Below, in pieces: positions 35,534 through 44,488 of a DNA stretch of 64,000 nt; within the stretch, counting starts at the first letter, position 1; each line of letters starts with the position of its first letter. A model generated the notes under the pieces. That model was not told where the DNA came from. It made no database searches and saw only the letters and a program-made list of their open reading frames with translations. A program made the translations under genes and the position numbers. The stretch spans positions 1 to 64,000 of the forward strand of contig NZ_JAKSXV010000034.1 of NCBI RefSeq assembly GCF_022829345.1, given 5' to 3'. The DNA comes from Methylobacterium sp. J-090 (lineage in GTDB: Bacteria; Pseudomonadota; Alphaproteobacteria; Rhizobiales; Beijerinckiaceae).

Positions 35534-35997
35534 AGCGGAAGAACGGGACCGGTAGACCGCACATCGAAGCGCCCTGCACCGACACGCTGGCTGATGGCAA
35601 ACAGCGTGAAATGCAGATCCATGCCGAGGCCGCTGAGAAAGCGACCGACGATGATCGCCGGTTTTTCGAGGACCACCCCAATCGCACGTACCGCGTCCGC
35701 CTTCTGTCGCAGGCGGAGCGCGCGCAGTTCGAGATCTTAGACGGGGTGATGAAGCCGCTGGCGGAAGCGCCGATCGCTTTTGCCGCCATCAAGCAGATTG
35801 CTCCTTTCGTCAGGAGCAGGGTTGTGGTGTTCGGCCCTCTGGGAGCGGTGGGACAGCCGCTGACCGACGAGCAGGCCCGAGGGATTTGGGAGGGATACGC
35901 AGACCGTCATCCCTGGGTACGAGAGCAGGAGGCCAAGATCCTCGCTGCGATGCGCCAGCACGGCGCACAAGTCTTCCCGGAGGGTCGCAACGCATGA
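35530..35997 (+). CDS. Hypothetical phage protein
   Basis: The 155-residue protein contains HPNRTYRVRLLSQAERAQFE and VRSRVVVFGPLGAVGQPLTD, a pattern I have only as phage hypotheticals next to replication genes. The start at 35530 overlaps the previous stop as ATGA, and its own stop overlaps the primase start, so all three are coupled. Confidence 0.65.
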   Translation: MKRKNGTGRPHIEAPCTDTLADGKQREMQIHAEAAEKATDDDRRFFEDHPNRTYRVRLLSQAERAQFEILDGVMKPLAEAPIAFAAIKQIAPFVRSRVVVFGPLGAVGQPLTDEQARGIWEGYADRHPWVREQEAKILAAMRQHGAQVFPEGRNA

Positions 35998-38837
35998 TGG
36001 CCGGCGCCACGCAGGGCGAGCGCCCGCCCAAACCCTCTGCGCTGCCTTTCACCGGCCTGCCGGATCTGCCGGCGCTGCGCGAGTTGCAAGCGCAACCACA
36101 GTGGCTTGCCTGGGATTACGTGTGGCGTGCGGAGAAGCGAAAATGGGACAAGCCTCCGCTCAACGCACGGACGGGCGGGGCCGGCTCGTCCACGGATCGC
36201 AATACCTGGGCGACCTACGAATGTGCGGCCGAGTACGTCGAGCGTCGATCTCTCGCAGGTGTGGGGTACGCACTCACCGCTGAGGAAGAACGGAGCGGTA
36301 TCGACCTCGACAAGTGCCGCGATCGCGAAACGGGTGTGCTGCAGGCCTGGGCGCAGATCGTCGTCGATTTCGCTGAGACCTACTGTGAGGTGTCGCCGTC
36401 CGGCGAGGGACTGCGCTTGTTCGTTCGCGGAAAGCTGACGGTCCTGAAGAATGACGCTGCCAAGATCGAAATTTATCCGACTGGCCGCTACCTGACGATC
36501 ACGGGCCAGCACGTGCTTGGTACCCCCCAGGAGATCCGTGAGGCGCCCCGCACGATTGCCTATCTCAGAGAGCGCGCGCTTCAGTTTCAGGAGGCCGAGA
36601 AGGCCGCGGCCGAGCGCGTGCGCGAGTTGCAGCGCAGGAAGGACGAGAGAGCCGCCGAAGCTCGCCCCGTCGATGACGGGGGTGGCGACGAGGCCGAAGG
36701 GCCCTCAATCAGCGAGCGCGTGGCGGCGTCAGCACGGCGGCCTGATGCAGCGACCAATTCCGCTACGGGATCTGGCAGCGGCAAGAAATTCTGGCGGGAG
36801 GTCAACACCCGAGCCCTGGCAAACCTTGCGTCATGGGTCCCAAGCATCTTTCCTCGTGCTCGCGTCGCGGCCGAGGGCGGGTACCGCGTCACTTCGCACG
36901 ACCTCGGTCGGGATCTGGAAGAGGACCTCTCGATCCATCCGAGCGGCATCGTCGATTTCGGCGTTCATGACATGGGCGACGCTCGGGACGGGAAGCTCAC
37001 CCCGATCCAACTCGTCATCGACCACGGTGGCGCCAACAACGCTGCGGACGCGGCCCTGTGGCTGTGCGAACGAATCGGACTCGATCCGACGACCCTGGGG
37101 TGGAAGGGAGGCGGGAAGGAGCGGAAGGCCCGCTCTGGCGCGCCACTGAGGAGCCGCGAGGATCGCAGGAAAAGCGGCCCTAAGCCGAGTGCTGAGGCGA
37201 ATGGAAGCCATAGCTCTCCGGACCTCGACGACGCACCTCATGATCCCCAAGACCCCGACGACGAGGACACGCGCCCGATCGTGCGCGTGGTGAACGGCAA
37301 GGTCCCCGAGGCAACCGACCGAATGGAGCAGATCCTACTCGGCGCTGGCGCTGAAATTTTTTCCCGAGCCGGAGGGCTGAGCCGTCCCGTCATCGACGCA
37401 GTCCCAGCCGCAAAAGGCCGGATGACGACCGTCGCGCGGATGTGCCCGCTCACGACCGTCAGCCTTGCCGACATGGCGGCTCGGATCATGCAGTTCCGCA
37501 AATTCGACAAGCGGTCCGAAGAGTGGATCAACATCAATCCGCCGATCGAGCTGACCGCGACCCTGCTCGCTCGTGAAGGGCAGTGGCACGTTCCCGGAGT
37601 AGCAGGCGTCATCACGACACCGATGCTCCGTCCGGACGGATCGCTGCTGACCACGCCCGGGTACGACAAGGCAACGCGCCTGTTCCTGGCTCTGGATCCC
37701 GATTTCAGCATGCCGGAGGTGCCGGAGCACCCGACCCGGGACGACGCCGAGCATGCGCTGGCCGAGCTCGAACAGCTGCTCGACGGGTTCCCCTTCGTCG
37801 AGGACGTGGACCGCGCCGTTGCCCTCGCCGGCATCCTGACGGCGGCGGTCCGCGGGGTGATTCCGACCGCCCCTCTATGCGCCATCCGCGCCCACTCGCC
37901 GGGAACAGGCAAGTCCTACCTCGTGGATCTTGCGTCGGTGGTCGCCACCGGCCGGCGATGCCCCGTCATCGCGGCTGGGAAGACCGAGGAAGAGACCGAG
38001 AAGCGGCTGGGCGCCCTGCTGCGCGACGCCGTGCCGGTGGTCTCCATCGACAACGTCAACGGCGAGCTGGGCGGCGACATGCTCTGCCAGATGACAGAAC
38101 GGCCCCTCGTGCGCGTGCGCATCCTCGGCAAGAGCGAGGCGCCCGAGCTCGAATGCCGGAGCGCCGTCTTTGCTACCGGGAACAACCTCACACTGCTGGG
38201 CGACATGACTCGGCGCGCGATCCTCTGCACCCTGGACGCGAGGGTCGAGCGGCCGGAACTCAGGGAATTCGCCTTCGATCCCGTCGCCAGGGTTCTGGAG
38301 GACCGTGGGCGGTACGTGGCCGCGATCATCACCATCATCCGCGCTTACCGCTCATGCGGGTCGCCCAACGTCTGCGGACCGATCGGCTCCTATGAAGAGT
38401 GGTCGAGCATGGTGCGCGCGCCGTTGATCTGGTTAGGACACGTCGACCCGATCCGGAGCATGGAGACGGCGCGGGAGGAAGACCCGGAGCTGTCGGCAAT
38501 CCGCGAGCTGTTTGGCCATTGGCGCGCGCACCTCGCCGGTTCGAAGGGCTTCACGACCAACGCCATCATCCGCGTGGCCTGCGAGAAGCGCGCAGGCGTC
38601 CAATTCGATTACGGCACTCAGGACTTTGTCGCACCCGAGTTCCGCGACCTGCTCTTGCGCCAAGCGGGGGACGGGGGTGCAGTCAACAGCCGAAAACTTG
38701 GCAAATGGCTCGCCCGCGTTAGCGGACGCATCGTCGATGACTTCCGGTTGGTCGTGAAAATCGACGGCAGCAACGGGAATCGTTTTTGGCTGCGAGGCGC
38801 CGACGTGCCAGTTGGCCAAGAGCAGCCGCTATTTTGA
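35994..38837 (+). CDS. Phage PrimPol-helicase (NrS-1-like replication protein)
   Basis: This 947-residue replication protein joins a primase-polymerase domain to a superfamily helicase. PrimPol motifs are WRAEKRKWDKPPLNARTG (about residues 44-61), SGIDLDKCRD (metal-binding Asp pair near 104-106) and SPSGEGLRLFVRG (about 134-146). The helicase-like part has a Walker A AHSPGTGKSYL near residue 635, VPVVSIDNVNGELGG as Walker B region and VFATGNNLTLLGDMTRR as sensor region. It would prime and unwind phage DNA. It starts inside the previous gene's stop, and an inverted repeat that may be the origin follows directly. Confidence 0.88.
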   Translation: MMAGATQGERPPKPSALPFTGLPDLPALRELQAQPQWLAWDYVWRAEKRKWDKPPLNARTGGAGSSTDRNTWATYECAAEYVERRSLAGVGYALTAEEERSGIDLDKCRDRETGVLQAWAQIVVDFAETYCEVSPSGEGLRLFVRGKLTVLKNDAAKIEIYPTGRYLTITGQHVLGTPQEIREAPRTIAYLRERALQFQEAEKAAAERVRELQRRKDERAAEARPVDDGGGDEAEGPSISERVAASARRPDAATNSATGSGSGKKFWREVNTRALANLASWVPSIFPRARVAAEGGYRVTSHDLGRDLEEDLSIHPSGIVDFGVHDMGDARDGKLTPIQLVIDHGGANNAADAALWLCERIGLDPTTLGWKGGGKERKARSGAPLRSREDRRKSGPKPSAEANGSHSSPDLDDAPHDPQDPDDEDTRPIVRVVNGKVPEATDRMEQILLGAGAEIFSRAGGLSRPVIDAVPAAKGRMTTVARMCPLTTVSLADMAARIMQFRKFDKRSEEWININPPIELTATLLAREGQWHVPGVAGVITTPMLRPDGSLLTTPGYDKATRLFLALDPDFSMPEVPEHPTRDDAEHALAELEQLLDGFPFVEDVDRAVALAGILTAAVRGVIPTAPLCAIRAHSPGTGKSYLVDLASVVATGRRCPVIAAGKTEEETEKRLGALLRDAVPVVSIDNVNGELGGDMLCQMTERPLVRVRILGKSEAPELECRSAVFATGNNLTLLGDMTRRAILCTLDARVERPELREFAFDPVARVLEDRGRYVAAIITIIRAYRSCGSPNVCGPIGSYEEWSSMVRAPLIWLGHVDPIRSMETAREEDPELSAIRELFGHWRAHLAGSKGFTTNAIIRVACEKRAGVQFDYGTQDFVAPEFRDLLLRQAGDGGAVNSRKLGKWLARVSGRIVDDFRLVVKIDGSNGNRFWLRGADVPVGQEQPLF

Positions 38838-38848
38838 GCCCGCAAGCG

Positions 38849-38982
38849 CCAAAAAGTAGGGGTTTTAGGGTTTTTAGGGTTTTTTCTAACCGACGTGCGG
38901 AAATTGGCAGAACCTACTTTCTGACAGTTACGGGATACCGGCTGAAAATAACCCTTGAAACCCTACAAACCCCTATTTTTGG
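38849..38982. repeat. 25-bp inverted repeat with GGGTTT tract (candidate origin or regulator)
   Basis: The left arm (38849-38873, beginning CCAAAAAGTAGGGG) and right arm (38958-38982, ending CCCCTATTTTTGG) are complementary at all but about two positions. The left arm runs on into repeated TTTAGGG-like units (38859-38886), and the 84-base spacer contains GTTACGGG. It lies between the PrimPol-helicase and nusG-like genes and is visibly AT-rich. It could be a phage replication origin, or an RNA hairpin in the nusG leader. Confidence 0.65.
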
Positions 38983-39019
38983 CAGATTCAGGCGAGAAGG
39001 CAGCAGGAGCGCGCAGAGC

Positions 39020-39721
39020 ATGGCCAGCCGAAGCAAGGGTAGACGCCAACGAGAACGCGAGCGGCGACAGCGCCGTGAGCAGCGACGCGCTGATCGCCAG
39101 TCTGCGGCGGTTCCTGCAGCTCAACCCGCGCCCAGCCCGCGCAGCGTGGCCGATCCGATCTGCGGCGTAGCCTCACCCGTAATCAATCCCGCCCTGTGGT
39201 GGTTCATCGCGAAGACGAAGCCCCGCATGGGCGACCGGGCACTCAGAGCTCTTCAGAATGCACAGGCAGTGACCTACCAGCCTCGGGTTAGTGAGGTTGT
39301 GGTCCGGCGTGGCCGTCGGGTCGTTCGCCACGCACCCATGTTGGTGCGGACAGTGTTCATCGGCGTGCAGGACCTCGACCACCTAGATATCGTGAAAGGC
39401 AGCGATGGCGTCGCTGAGATCGTCTGTCGCCCCGTCGAGGACACGACATTGCCGGGCAACATCGAAAGCTTGGTGCTGAAGCCCGCCCGCCTCGACGCCG
39501 ATGGCTTGCAACAGTTCGTGGACGTCATCGCCAGGGGCGAGATCGTTGAGCCTGTCGGGGTCAAGATTGGTCAGAGCGTAGTGGTGACGGAGGGGCCGTT
39601 TGCGAGCTTCCCCGCTGTGGTCGAGGAAGTCCTGCCCCACGACCGCATCAAGGTGGCCGTTTCCATTTTCGGAAAGGCATCACCCATCGATCTGGACATT
39701 GCGCAAGTGCAGATCCTGTAA
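39020..39721 (+). CDS. Phage-encoded NusG paralogue
   Basis: This 233-residue protein contains an NGN domain (WWFIAKTKPRMGDRALRALQ, then TYQPRVSEVVVRRGRRVVRH and PMLVRTVFIGVQDLDH; residues about 59-150) and a C-terminal KOW domain (VKIGQSVVVTEGPFASFPAV; about 180-230). Together these define NusG/Spt5-type elongation factors that bind RNA polymerase. The N-terminus adds an Arg-rich tail (GRRQRERERRQRREQRR) of about 25 residues, possibly for RNA binding. A phage copy at the end of the early genes and before long late operons suggests a processive antiterminator. The ATG at 39020 has GGAG 11 bases upstream. Confidence 0.82.
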   Translation: MASRSKGRRQRERERRQRREQRRADRQSAAVPAAQPAPSPRSVADPICGVASPVINPALWWFIAKTKPRMGDRALRALQNAQAVTYQPRVSEVVVRRGRRVVRHAPMLVRTVFIGVQDLDHLDIVKGSDGVAEIVCRPVEDTTLPGNIESLVLKPARLDADGLQQFVDVIARGEIVEPVGVKIGQSVVVTEGPFASFPAVVEEVLPHDRIKVAVSIFGKASPIDLDIAQVQIL

Positions 39722-39883
39722 TATACGGTTCTTCGCCCTGTAGGCGCTGGACTCTCCCGAGATGGGATCGATGTTGAGCCCCTACGGAGACGGGTGACAC
39801 CGCTTCTCCACTTTGAAGGCTGGTCTATGTGATGTCACCCCAATGGGGTTACTCTCTGACCGAACACTAAGGCACTACCATTT
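39722..39883. other. Non-coding stretch after nusG-like gene
   Basis: No gene is seen. GGGTGACA at 39792-39799 and TGTCACCC at 39833-39840 form 8-bp inverted arms with a 33-base spacer, which could be a regulatory hairpin. The tRNA-like sequence and a terminator follow. Confidence 0.35.
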
Positions 39884-39960
<77 letters not shown>

Positions 39961-39980
39961 TGAGGGTGTCCGGCACACTC

Positions 39981-40018
39981 AACGAAGAATGGGGTGCGTT
40001 GACACCCCATTCTTCGTT
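39981..40018. terminator. Strong (bidirectional) terminator
   Basis: AACGAAGAATGGGGTG (39981-39996) and CACCCCATTCTTCGTT (40003-40018) form a perfect 16-bp stem with loop CGTTGA. It separates the rightward nusG-like/tRNA-like unit from the leftward chemotaxis receptor gene and could stop transcripts from both sides. Confidence 0.8.
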
Positions 40019-40025
40019 CTGAATT

Positions 40026-41729
40026 TCAAGCTGCACGAACCGTTGCAATGAACTGGCGGATCTCGTGTTCGAGGCGCCGGGACTGTTCGCCGAGGGAGGC
40101 CGCTGAGTGTAGAACCTCGTCAGCTGCGCGTCCCGTTTGCTCCGCCGCCCCAGCGACGCCAGTCACATGCTCGGTGACCTCCCGGGTGCCGGCAGCCGCC
40201 TGCGTGACGTTACGGACGATCTCCTGGGTCGTCGCGCCCTGCTCCTCCACAGCGGCGGCCACCGTCGCAGTAACACCGTCGAGTTCGGTGATACGCGCGT
40301 TGATCGTCTCGATTGCTCCTACCACTCGATGGGTCGCGTTCTGTATAGTTGCGATCTGCCCGTTGATGCTCGTCGTAGCCTGAGCGGTCTGGCTTGCAAG
40401 CGCCTTGACCTCCGCAGCAACGACGGAGAACCCTCGGCCGGCCTCGCCAGCGCGCGCCGCCTCAATAGTGGCGTTGAGGGCGAGGAGGTTAGTCTGGCTG
40501 GCGATCTGCGAGATCATTGCGACAACATTGCCAATTTCGGCGGCGGCCCCATTGAGTTCTTGTACAACCTCCGCGGTGCTTTGGGTTTCGCCGACAGCTG
40601 AACGAGCGAGTCGGGCTGCCTGTTCGATCTGACGGCCAATCTCATGAACGGTGGCGCCCATTTGCTCCGTGGCTGCCGCAACGGTCGTGACGTTTGCTCC
40701 TGCTTCGTAGGCAGCAGCGGCAACAGAGGCTGACTGATTGGCCGTCTGGCTTGCGGTCCCGGCCATGGCTTGCGCCGTCGCCTGCATCTCCGACGAAGCC
40801 GACGCGACGTGACGGACAATCCCGTCGACCGCAATCTCGAATGCCTGGGTTGCGGCATCGACCTGTTCGGCCTGGCGCACCTTACGGCTCTGTTCGTCAT
40901 GCTGCTGCGTACGCATGTCGTGGGCCGCAATTGCATTGTCCTTGAAGGTCTGCACGGCCCGCGTGATGTCGCCGACCTCGTCGTGCTGGCTTGACATCGG
41001 AATGTTGACCCGCAGATCTCCGCCGGCAAGTTTGAGCATGCTTCGCGTCAGGGGCCGAAGCGGACGGATCGCGCGATATGTCCATGCGGCGAATCCGAGT
41101 CCCACAACGGATGCGATGCCACAGAGGCTCAGCATCAGCATCATAAAGGTCTGAGAGATGGAGCGCACCTCTCGGCCAATGGTCTGATTACGAGCCTCCT
41201 GCAGATCGATGAACTGGTTGATGCGGCCAAGCCATTCCACGAAAGCAGGTCGTGCTTCCTGCATCAGGGCGGTGCGGGCGCGCTCAATCTGGCCGGACTG
41301 CTGATCGTCAATGACCCGCTTCATGAGCGGCAGCGTGCGGGCTTCGGTTTGTTTGATGCCCTCCAAGATAGCCCGCTCGTCCGGGGACGTTGCCCCAGCA
41401 TCGGCAAACATCACGTCCATCTTCTCGGCAGATTGGGCGTAAGCTTCGCCCAGGCGCGCAATATCGCTGAGAACGGCACCCCGGCCAGCCTGATCATTGA
41501 CGAGGGTGAAATCGCGTAGGCTGATTGCCCGATCATGTACGCTGCCACGAAAGTTGATTGCGTAGCGTTGCTTGACCGAGTTCACATCGTTGATTTTTGT
41601 CAGACTCTCATCAATCCGAATGACTTGAACAATACCGTATCCTGTAAGGGACAGCATCATTGCAAAGAGAGCAGCGTATCCGACTGTGACTTTTGATGTT
41701 ATTCCGATGCGATTGATCACTGAATCCAC
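40026..41729 (-). CDS. Methyl-accepting chemotaxis protein (prophage cargo)
   Basis: This 567-residue chemoreceptor has TM1 at about residues 15-38 ([20 protein letters not shown]), a four-helix-bundle periplasmic sensor of about 150 residues, TM2 at about 190-212 ([20 protein letters not shown]), a HAMP domain, and the long signalling domain with hairpin tip region [20 protein letters not shown] and [20 protein letters not shown]. It would relay ligand signals to CheA/CheW. A GTG at 41729 is the start, with a weak ribosome site. Its place inside a prophage, against the direction of late genes and next to a tRNA-like relic, marks it as cargo. Confidence 0.9.
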   Translation of the reverse strand: MDSVINRIGITSKVTVGYAALFAMMLSLTGYGIVQVIRIDESLTKINDVNSVKQRYAINFRGSVHDRAISLRDFTLVNDQAGRGAVLSDIARLGEAYAQSAEKMDVMFADAGATSPDERAILEGIKQTEARTLPLMKRVIDDQQSGQIERARTALMQEARPAFVEWLGRINQFIDLQEARNQTIGREVRSISQTFMMLMLSLCGIASVVGLGFAAWTYRAIRPLRPLTRSMLKLAGGDLRVNIPMSSQHDEVGDITRAVQTFKDNAIAAHDMRTQQHDEQSRKVRQAEQVDAATQAFEIAVDGIVRHVASASSEMQATAQAMAGTASQTANQSASVAAAAYEAGANVTTVAAATEQMGATVHEIGRQIEQAARLARSAVGETQSTAEVVQELNGAAAEIGNVVAMISQIASQTNLLALNATIEAARAGEAGRGFSVVAAEVKALASQTAQATTSINGQIATIQNATHRVVGAIETINARITELDGVTATVAAAVEEQGATTQEIVRNVTQAAAGTREVTEHVTGVAGAAEQTGRAADEVLHSAASLGEQSRRLEHEIRQFIATVRAA

Positions 41730-41916
41730 CCGTCGTAATTTTTTCGCGATACCGCTTGTGAAAAGCAGATTACCTGTGAAAAAATTCTAGCGCGGCCGGA
41801 TTAAGATGCAGTTATGTGAGCTTGCCTCGCGACCACGTGATCGCATTCACTGGCACGCCGCCGCTGTGCGAGCAGCGAGCAAGGGGCGCCCCACACTCGG
41901 GACGCCCTGTCTCGTT

Positions 41917-42222
41917 TCAGTAGTCGAAGCGCCGAGGCCGACCGTAGTAGCCATACTCAGGCGGCGGCGGTGGCGGACGATACCCGTACCCACGGTCATA
42001 CCCGCGATCGTAGTAGGGCGGAGGCCGACGGTTTGGGCGGCACTCACCCCACGGATTGGCATGCCAACCAGGACCGCAACCATCAGCAACCCGCTCGATC
42101 ACTGCATCCCCATCGGGTGCTACGAGCGGACCAGTTGCCATCGGGGCAGCGCTTGCCACCGTTCCAAGTCCAAGGCTACCGGCGAGTACCGCAGCCAGTC
42201 CAAGCACCTTCACGTGCCTCAT
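41917..42222 (-). CDS. Secreted GCG_CRPN-type protein
   Basis: This 101-residue protein has a signal peptide (VKVLGLAAVLAGSLGLGTVA then SAAP) and the hallmark CGPGWHANPWGECRPNRRPP before a Tyr/Gly/Pro-rich C-terminal tail (YYDRGYDRGYGYRPPPPPPE). This 'GCG...CRPN' prefix with repeats is characteristic of small secreted proteins in Methylobacterium and relatives, of unknown function. GAGGAAGATCCC precedes the ATG at 42222. It looks host-derived rather than phage-like. Confidence 0.82.
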   Translation of the reverse strand: MRHVKVLGLAAVLAGSLGLGTVASAAPMATGPLVAPDGDAVIERVADGCGPGWHANPWGECRPNRRPPPYYDRGYDRGYGYRPPPPPPEYGYYGRPRRFDY

Positions 42223-42447
42223 AATGGGATCTTCCTCGATCACCCGCCCGACCGATCTGGCGGTTCGAAATGAGATTGATGCCCGTCGAGTGAACGGACC
42301 CTGACAGGATTGAGGCTGCTTCGTGGCTCAGAGGTCACTCTTATCAACTTGAGTTGCACGATTCGCCTTTCGGTAAGGTCCGTCACCTAAGGCCAATGCA
42401 TGTTCGCGTTCTAAGCGAGCGCCCCACATCTCGACAGAGACATCAGG

Positions 42448-42666
42448 ATGACCGAGGCGCAGAGGATGTTAATTCTGCTCGATGAGCACGGCATCCACGT
42501 CTCCCCCATGGTTCGAACCGTCGTAAGCATGGACGGAAGCAACGAGGCAGTTCGCGATGGTGATGCTATCGCATTGCTCCTCATGTGCGCGCGGTCTTCG
42601 CCCCGTCTCAACCTGCCCATGACAGCTTCGCAGCAATTTTCGTCCGGATCGCCTCAGATAGAATGA
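42448..42666 (+). CDS. Hypothetical small protein
   Basis: A 72-residue frame (TEAQRMLILLDEHGIHVSPM) with a helical start and an undistinctive tail. It opposes its neighbours, and no family is recognised. A minus-strand frame overlaps it, so the call is tentative. Confidence 0.35.
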   Translation: MTEAQRMLILLDEHGIHVSPMVRTVVSMDGSNEAVRDGDAIALLLMCARSSPRLNLPMTASQQFSSGSPQIE

Positions 42667-42711
42667 ACCTTCCGAAGGGAGGCCACCATGATCGGCTTTA
42701 CCTTCTTATTT

Positions 42712-42775
42712 CCCCTAGTAAAGCTGCCTAGCAGCTTGTCAGGCACTTAACCTGACGGTCGCTCATGCGCTCCGC
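42712..42775 (+). pseudogene. Second tRNA-like remnant, related to 39884-39960
   Basis: From TAAAGCTGCCTAGCAGCTTG through TCAGGCACTTAACCTGACGG this aligns with the fMet-like sequence at 39884 at 34 of 45 positions by eye. The D-stem has compensating changes (AAGC/GCTT instead of GAGC/GCTC), so it has been under structural constraint. The loop base 33 is A, not T, the anticodon would be CTT, and the T-arm is lost. It is a relic or a non-tRNA structured RNA. Confidence 0.45.
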
Positions 42776-42805
42776 CAAGCGGCCGAATGCACGGATCCTT
42801 CAGTT

Positions 42806-43006
42806 TCAACTTTGATTGGCCTTGGCGATCGCTTTTGTCATCGCCTTGAGAAGGTCGCCGCTGAAGGCCTTCCCCATTTCCTCCTGCGTTATGCCTTCCC
42901 CATCGGCATCCTGCAGCAGTTCGTGCAGTTGAAGCTTCGCGGGCTTGTCAGGGTCGAGATTGCTGGCGACCCAGTCTCGGAAGAACTCTTTGGCGATCTG
43001 ACTCAT
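42806..43006 (-). CDS. Small DUF768-like protein
   Basis: This 66-residue protein (SQIAKEFFRDWVASNLDPDK, then LLQDADGEGITQEEMGKAF) resembles a small rhizobial family (DUF768) in its FxxxWxxxN start and acidic helix, but I am not certain. GGAGCGGCACG precedes the ATG at 43006. No function is known. Confidence 0.55.
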   Translation of the reverse strand: MSQIAKEFFRDWVASNLDPDKPAKLQLHELLQDADGEGITQEEMGKAFSGDLLKAMTKAIAKANQS

Positions 43007-43176
43007 CGTGCCGCTCCGTTGCGGCCGGCTGCATAAAGCACCAGACGCCTCGGCGCGAGAGCGCACTCGAATTTTTTATAGCGCTTCCTCACGGCATCTT
43101 CTCACGAAGCCATTCGTGGGTTGCGGGAAGGAAGACCAACGCACACGCACGGCTTCACAGGAAGCCTCGGAAACCG

Positions 43177-43620
43177 CTAATGCGGAGCTAGGCATTCCTC
43201 GCCTCGAGAGAAAAGTACGAGATCGCCTTGCTTCGGGTTATTGAGCGCAAAGGGTCTCTCGGACCGGCTCGGCAGGAAACCGTTTCCGATCTCATTCTGG
43301 AAGAACCGGTGGCCGACCTCGAAGAAGCAGCGATCCTGCACGGCTTGGTAATCGAACGACCGCTGCACGACAGGCTGCCTGAGATCTGCGCCCGAGCAGT
43401 ATGCCGAGACGTCGACTTTGCCCGACCCGGCCAGCCGAACCGACCCCGTCGACCCAGGACGTACCGTGAAGGAAGGTCCGTCGTCCTGGGAAACGACCAG
43501 GGTGTACGGCGAGCGGTTGTAGACGTGTCGCGAGCAAGCGGCAGAGGCCTCACTGGATAGGGCGCTTCCCAGCGCAACGGCCAACGCAAGCCCGCAATAC
43601 CGTTGCTTCGAACCGCTCAT
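43177..43620 (-). CDS. Secreted hypothetical protein
   Basis: The 147-residue product has a signal peptide (YCGLALAVALGSALSSEASA) and a mature part rich in beta strands with four Cys residues (ACSRHVYNRSPYTLVVSQDD; VDVSAYCSGADLR; QDRCFFEVGHRFF; GEECLAPH), suggesting two disulphides in the periplasm. AGGAGCAGGGCG precedes the ATG at 43620. No family is recognised. It is the last cargo gene before the late structural operon. Confidence 0.7.
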   Translation of the reverse strand: MSGSKQRYCGLALAVALGSALSSEASAACSRHVYNRSPYTLVVSQDDGPSFTVRPGSTGSVRLAGSGKVDVSAYCSGADLRQPVVQRSFDYQAVQDRCFFEVGHRFFQNEIGNGFLPSRSERPFALNNPKQGDLVLFSRGEECLAPH

Positions 43621-43748
43621 CGCCCTGCTCCTAAGATCGTGCCTCAGCAGGAATGCTTAGGCCAAGGGGTACGCTGGCGCTAGCACGGCAAAATTCGGTC
43701 CTGAACCGGATCCACTCCGTCGCGAACCGTTCGTCTTGCGAGGCCATC

Positions 43749-44360
43749 ATGACCGGCCTGACCTTCTCCGGCGACGGCCTGCTGCAGCGCTTCTCGAACC
43801 AGCTTGGTGAACTCGGCGCTCGCGCCCCTGTCGCTCTGGCCCGCGCCCTCAACCATACCGGTGCCAAGGCCAAGACAGCGGTCATCCGCAGCCTCGTGAT
43901 CCAGACTGGCCTGAAGCGCTCGACCATCGTTCGAGCGGTGAAGGTCCAAGGTGCGCGGCACGGCAACGAGCAGTTCAAGGCCCGCAGCACGGACCGGCTG
44001 ACCTACACGCTGACGACCACCGGCGGTGACATCAGCCTCAAGTTCTTCGAGCCCAAGGAGACCAAAGCCGGCGTCTCGGCCGCACCTCGCGGGCGGCGTC
44101 AGCTGTTCCACGGCACCTTCACCAAGGGCGGCCGCTTCCCAAACCGCAAGGGCCCGGTGATGGGCGGCCACGTGTTCACCAACGTCAGCATGGGCCACGC
44201 CTGGCGCGGCAAGGTGCGGCTGGAGAACTCGGGCGTCTACATCCCCGACGAGATGCTGCAGGGCGCCACCGCTGCGGCGTTCGACCGGATCATGGGGGCC
44301 GAGCTTGAGGCCCGGGTGAGCCACGAGATCGGGCTGCTGATGGGCATGCCCGGCCTCTGA
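43749..44360 (+). CDS. Phage minor tail protein Z-like (GpZ)
   Basis: This 203-residue protein matches the prophage minor tail protein Z family: LGARAPVALARALNHTGAKA then KTAVIRSLVIQTGLKRSTIV, then TLTTTGGDISLKFFEPKET and GGHVFTNVSMGH. In lambda-like phages gpZ helps complete the tail end that joins the head. Here it precedes the terminase genes rather than the head-tail joining genes. The start at 43749 follows a weak GAGG site. Confidence 0.8.
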   Translation: MTGLTFSGDGLLQRFSNQLGELGARAPVALARALNHTGAKAKTAVIRSLVIQTGLKRSTIVRAVKVQGARHGNEQFKARSTDRLTYTLTTTGGDISLKFFEPKETKAGVSAAPRGRRQLFHGTFTKGGRFPNRKGPVMGGHVFTNVSMGHAWRGKVRLENSGVYIPDEMLQGATAAAFDRIMGAELEARVSHEIGLLMGMPGL

Positions 44361-44488
44361 CCCCACCCCCGATGCCGCACCGCACCACCGCACCGCAGCA
44401 ATGGGTCCTCCGGAGGCCCCCACCCCCGGTGCGGGCAGAGTTGCTCCCGGTTTTGCGCTAGTTCCAGGCCAGTTTTCCGAGGTGCGCA
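44361..44488. other. Gap between gpZ-like and terminase genes
   Basis: These 128 bases hold no gene that I can support. A cos or pac site would be expected near the small terminase gene, but I cannot identify one by sequence alone. Confidence 0.3.
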
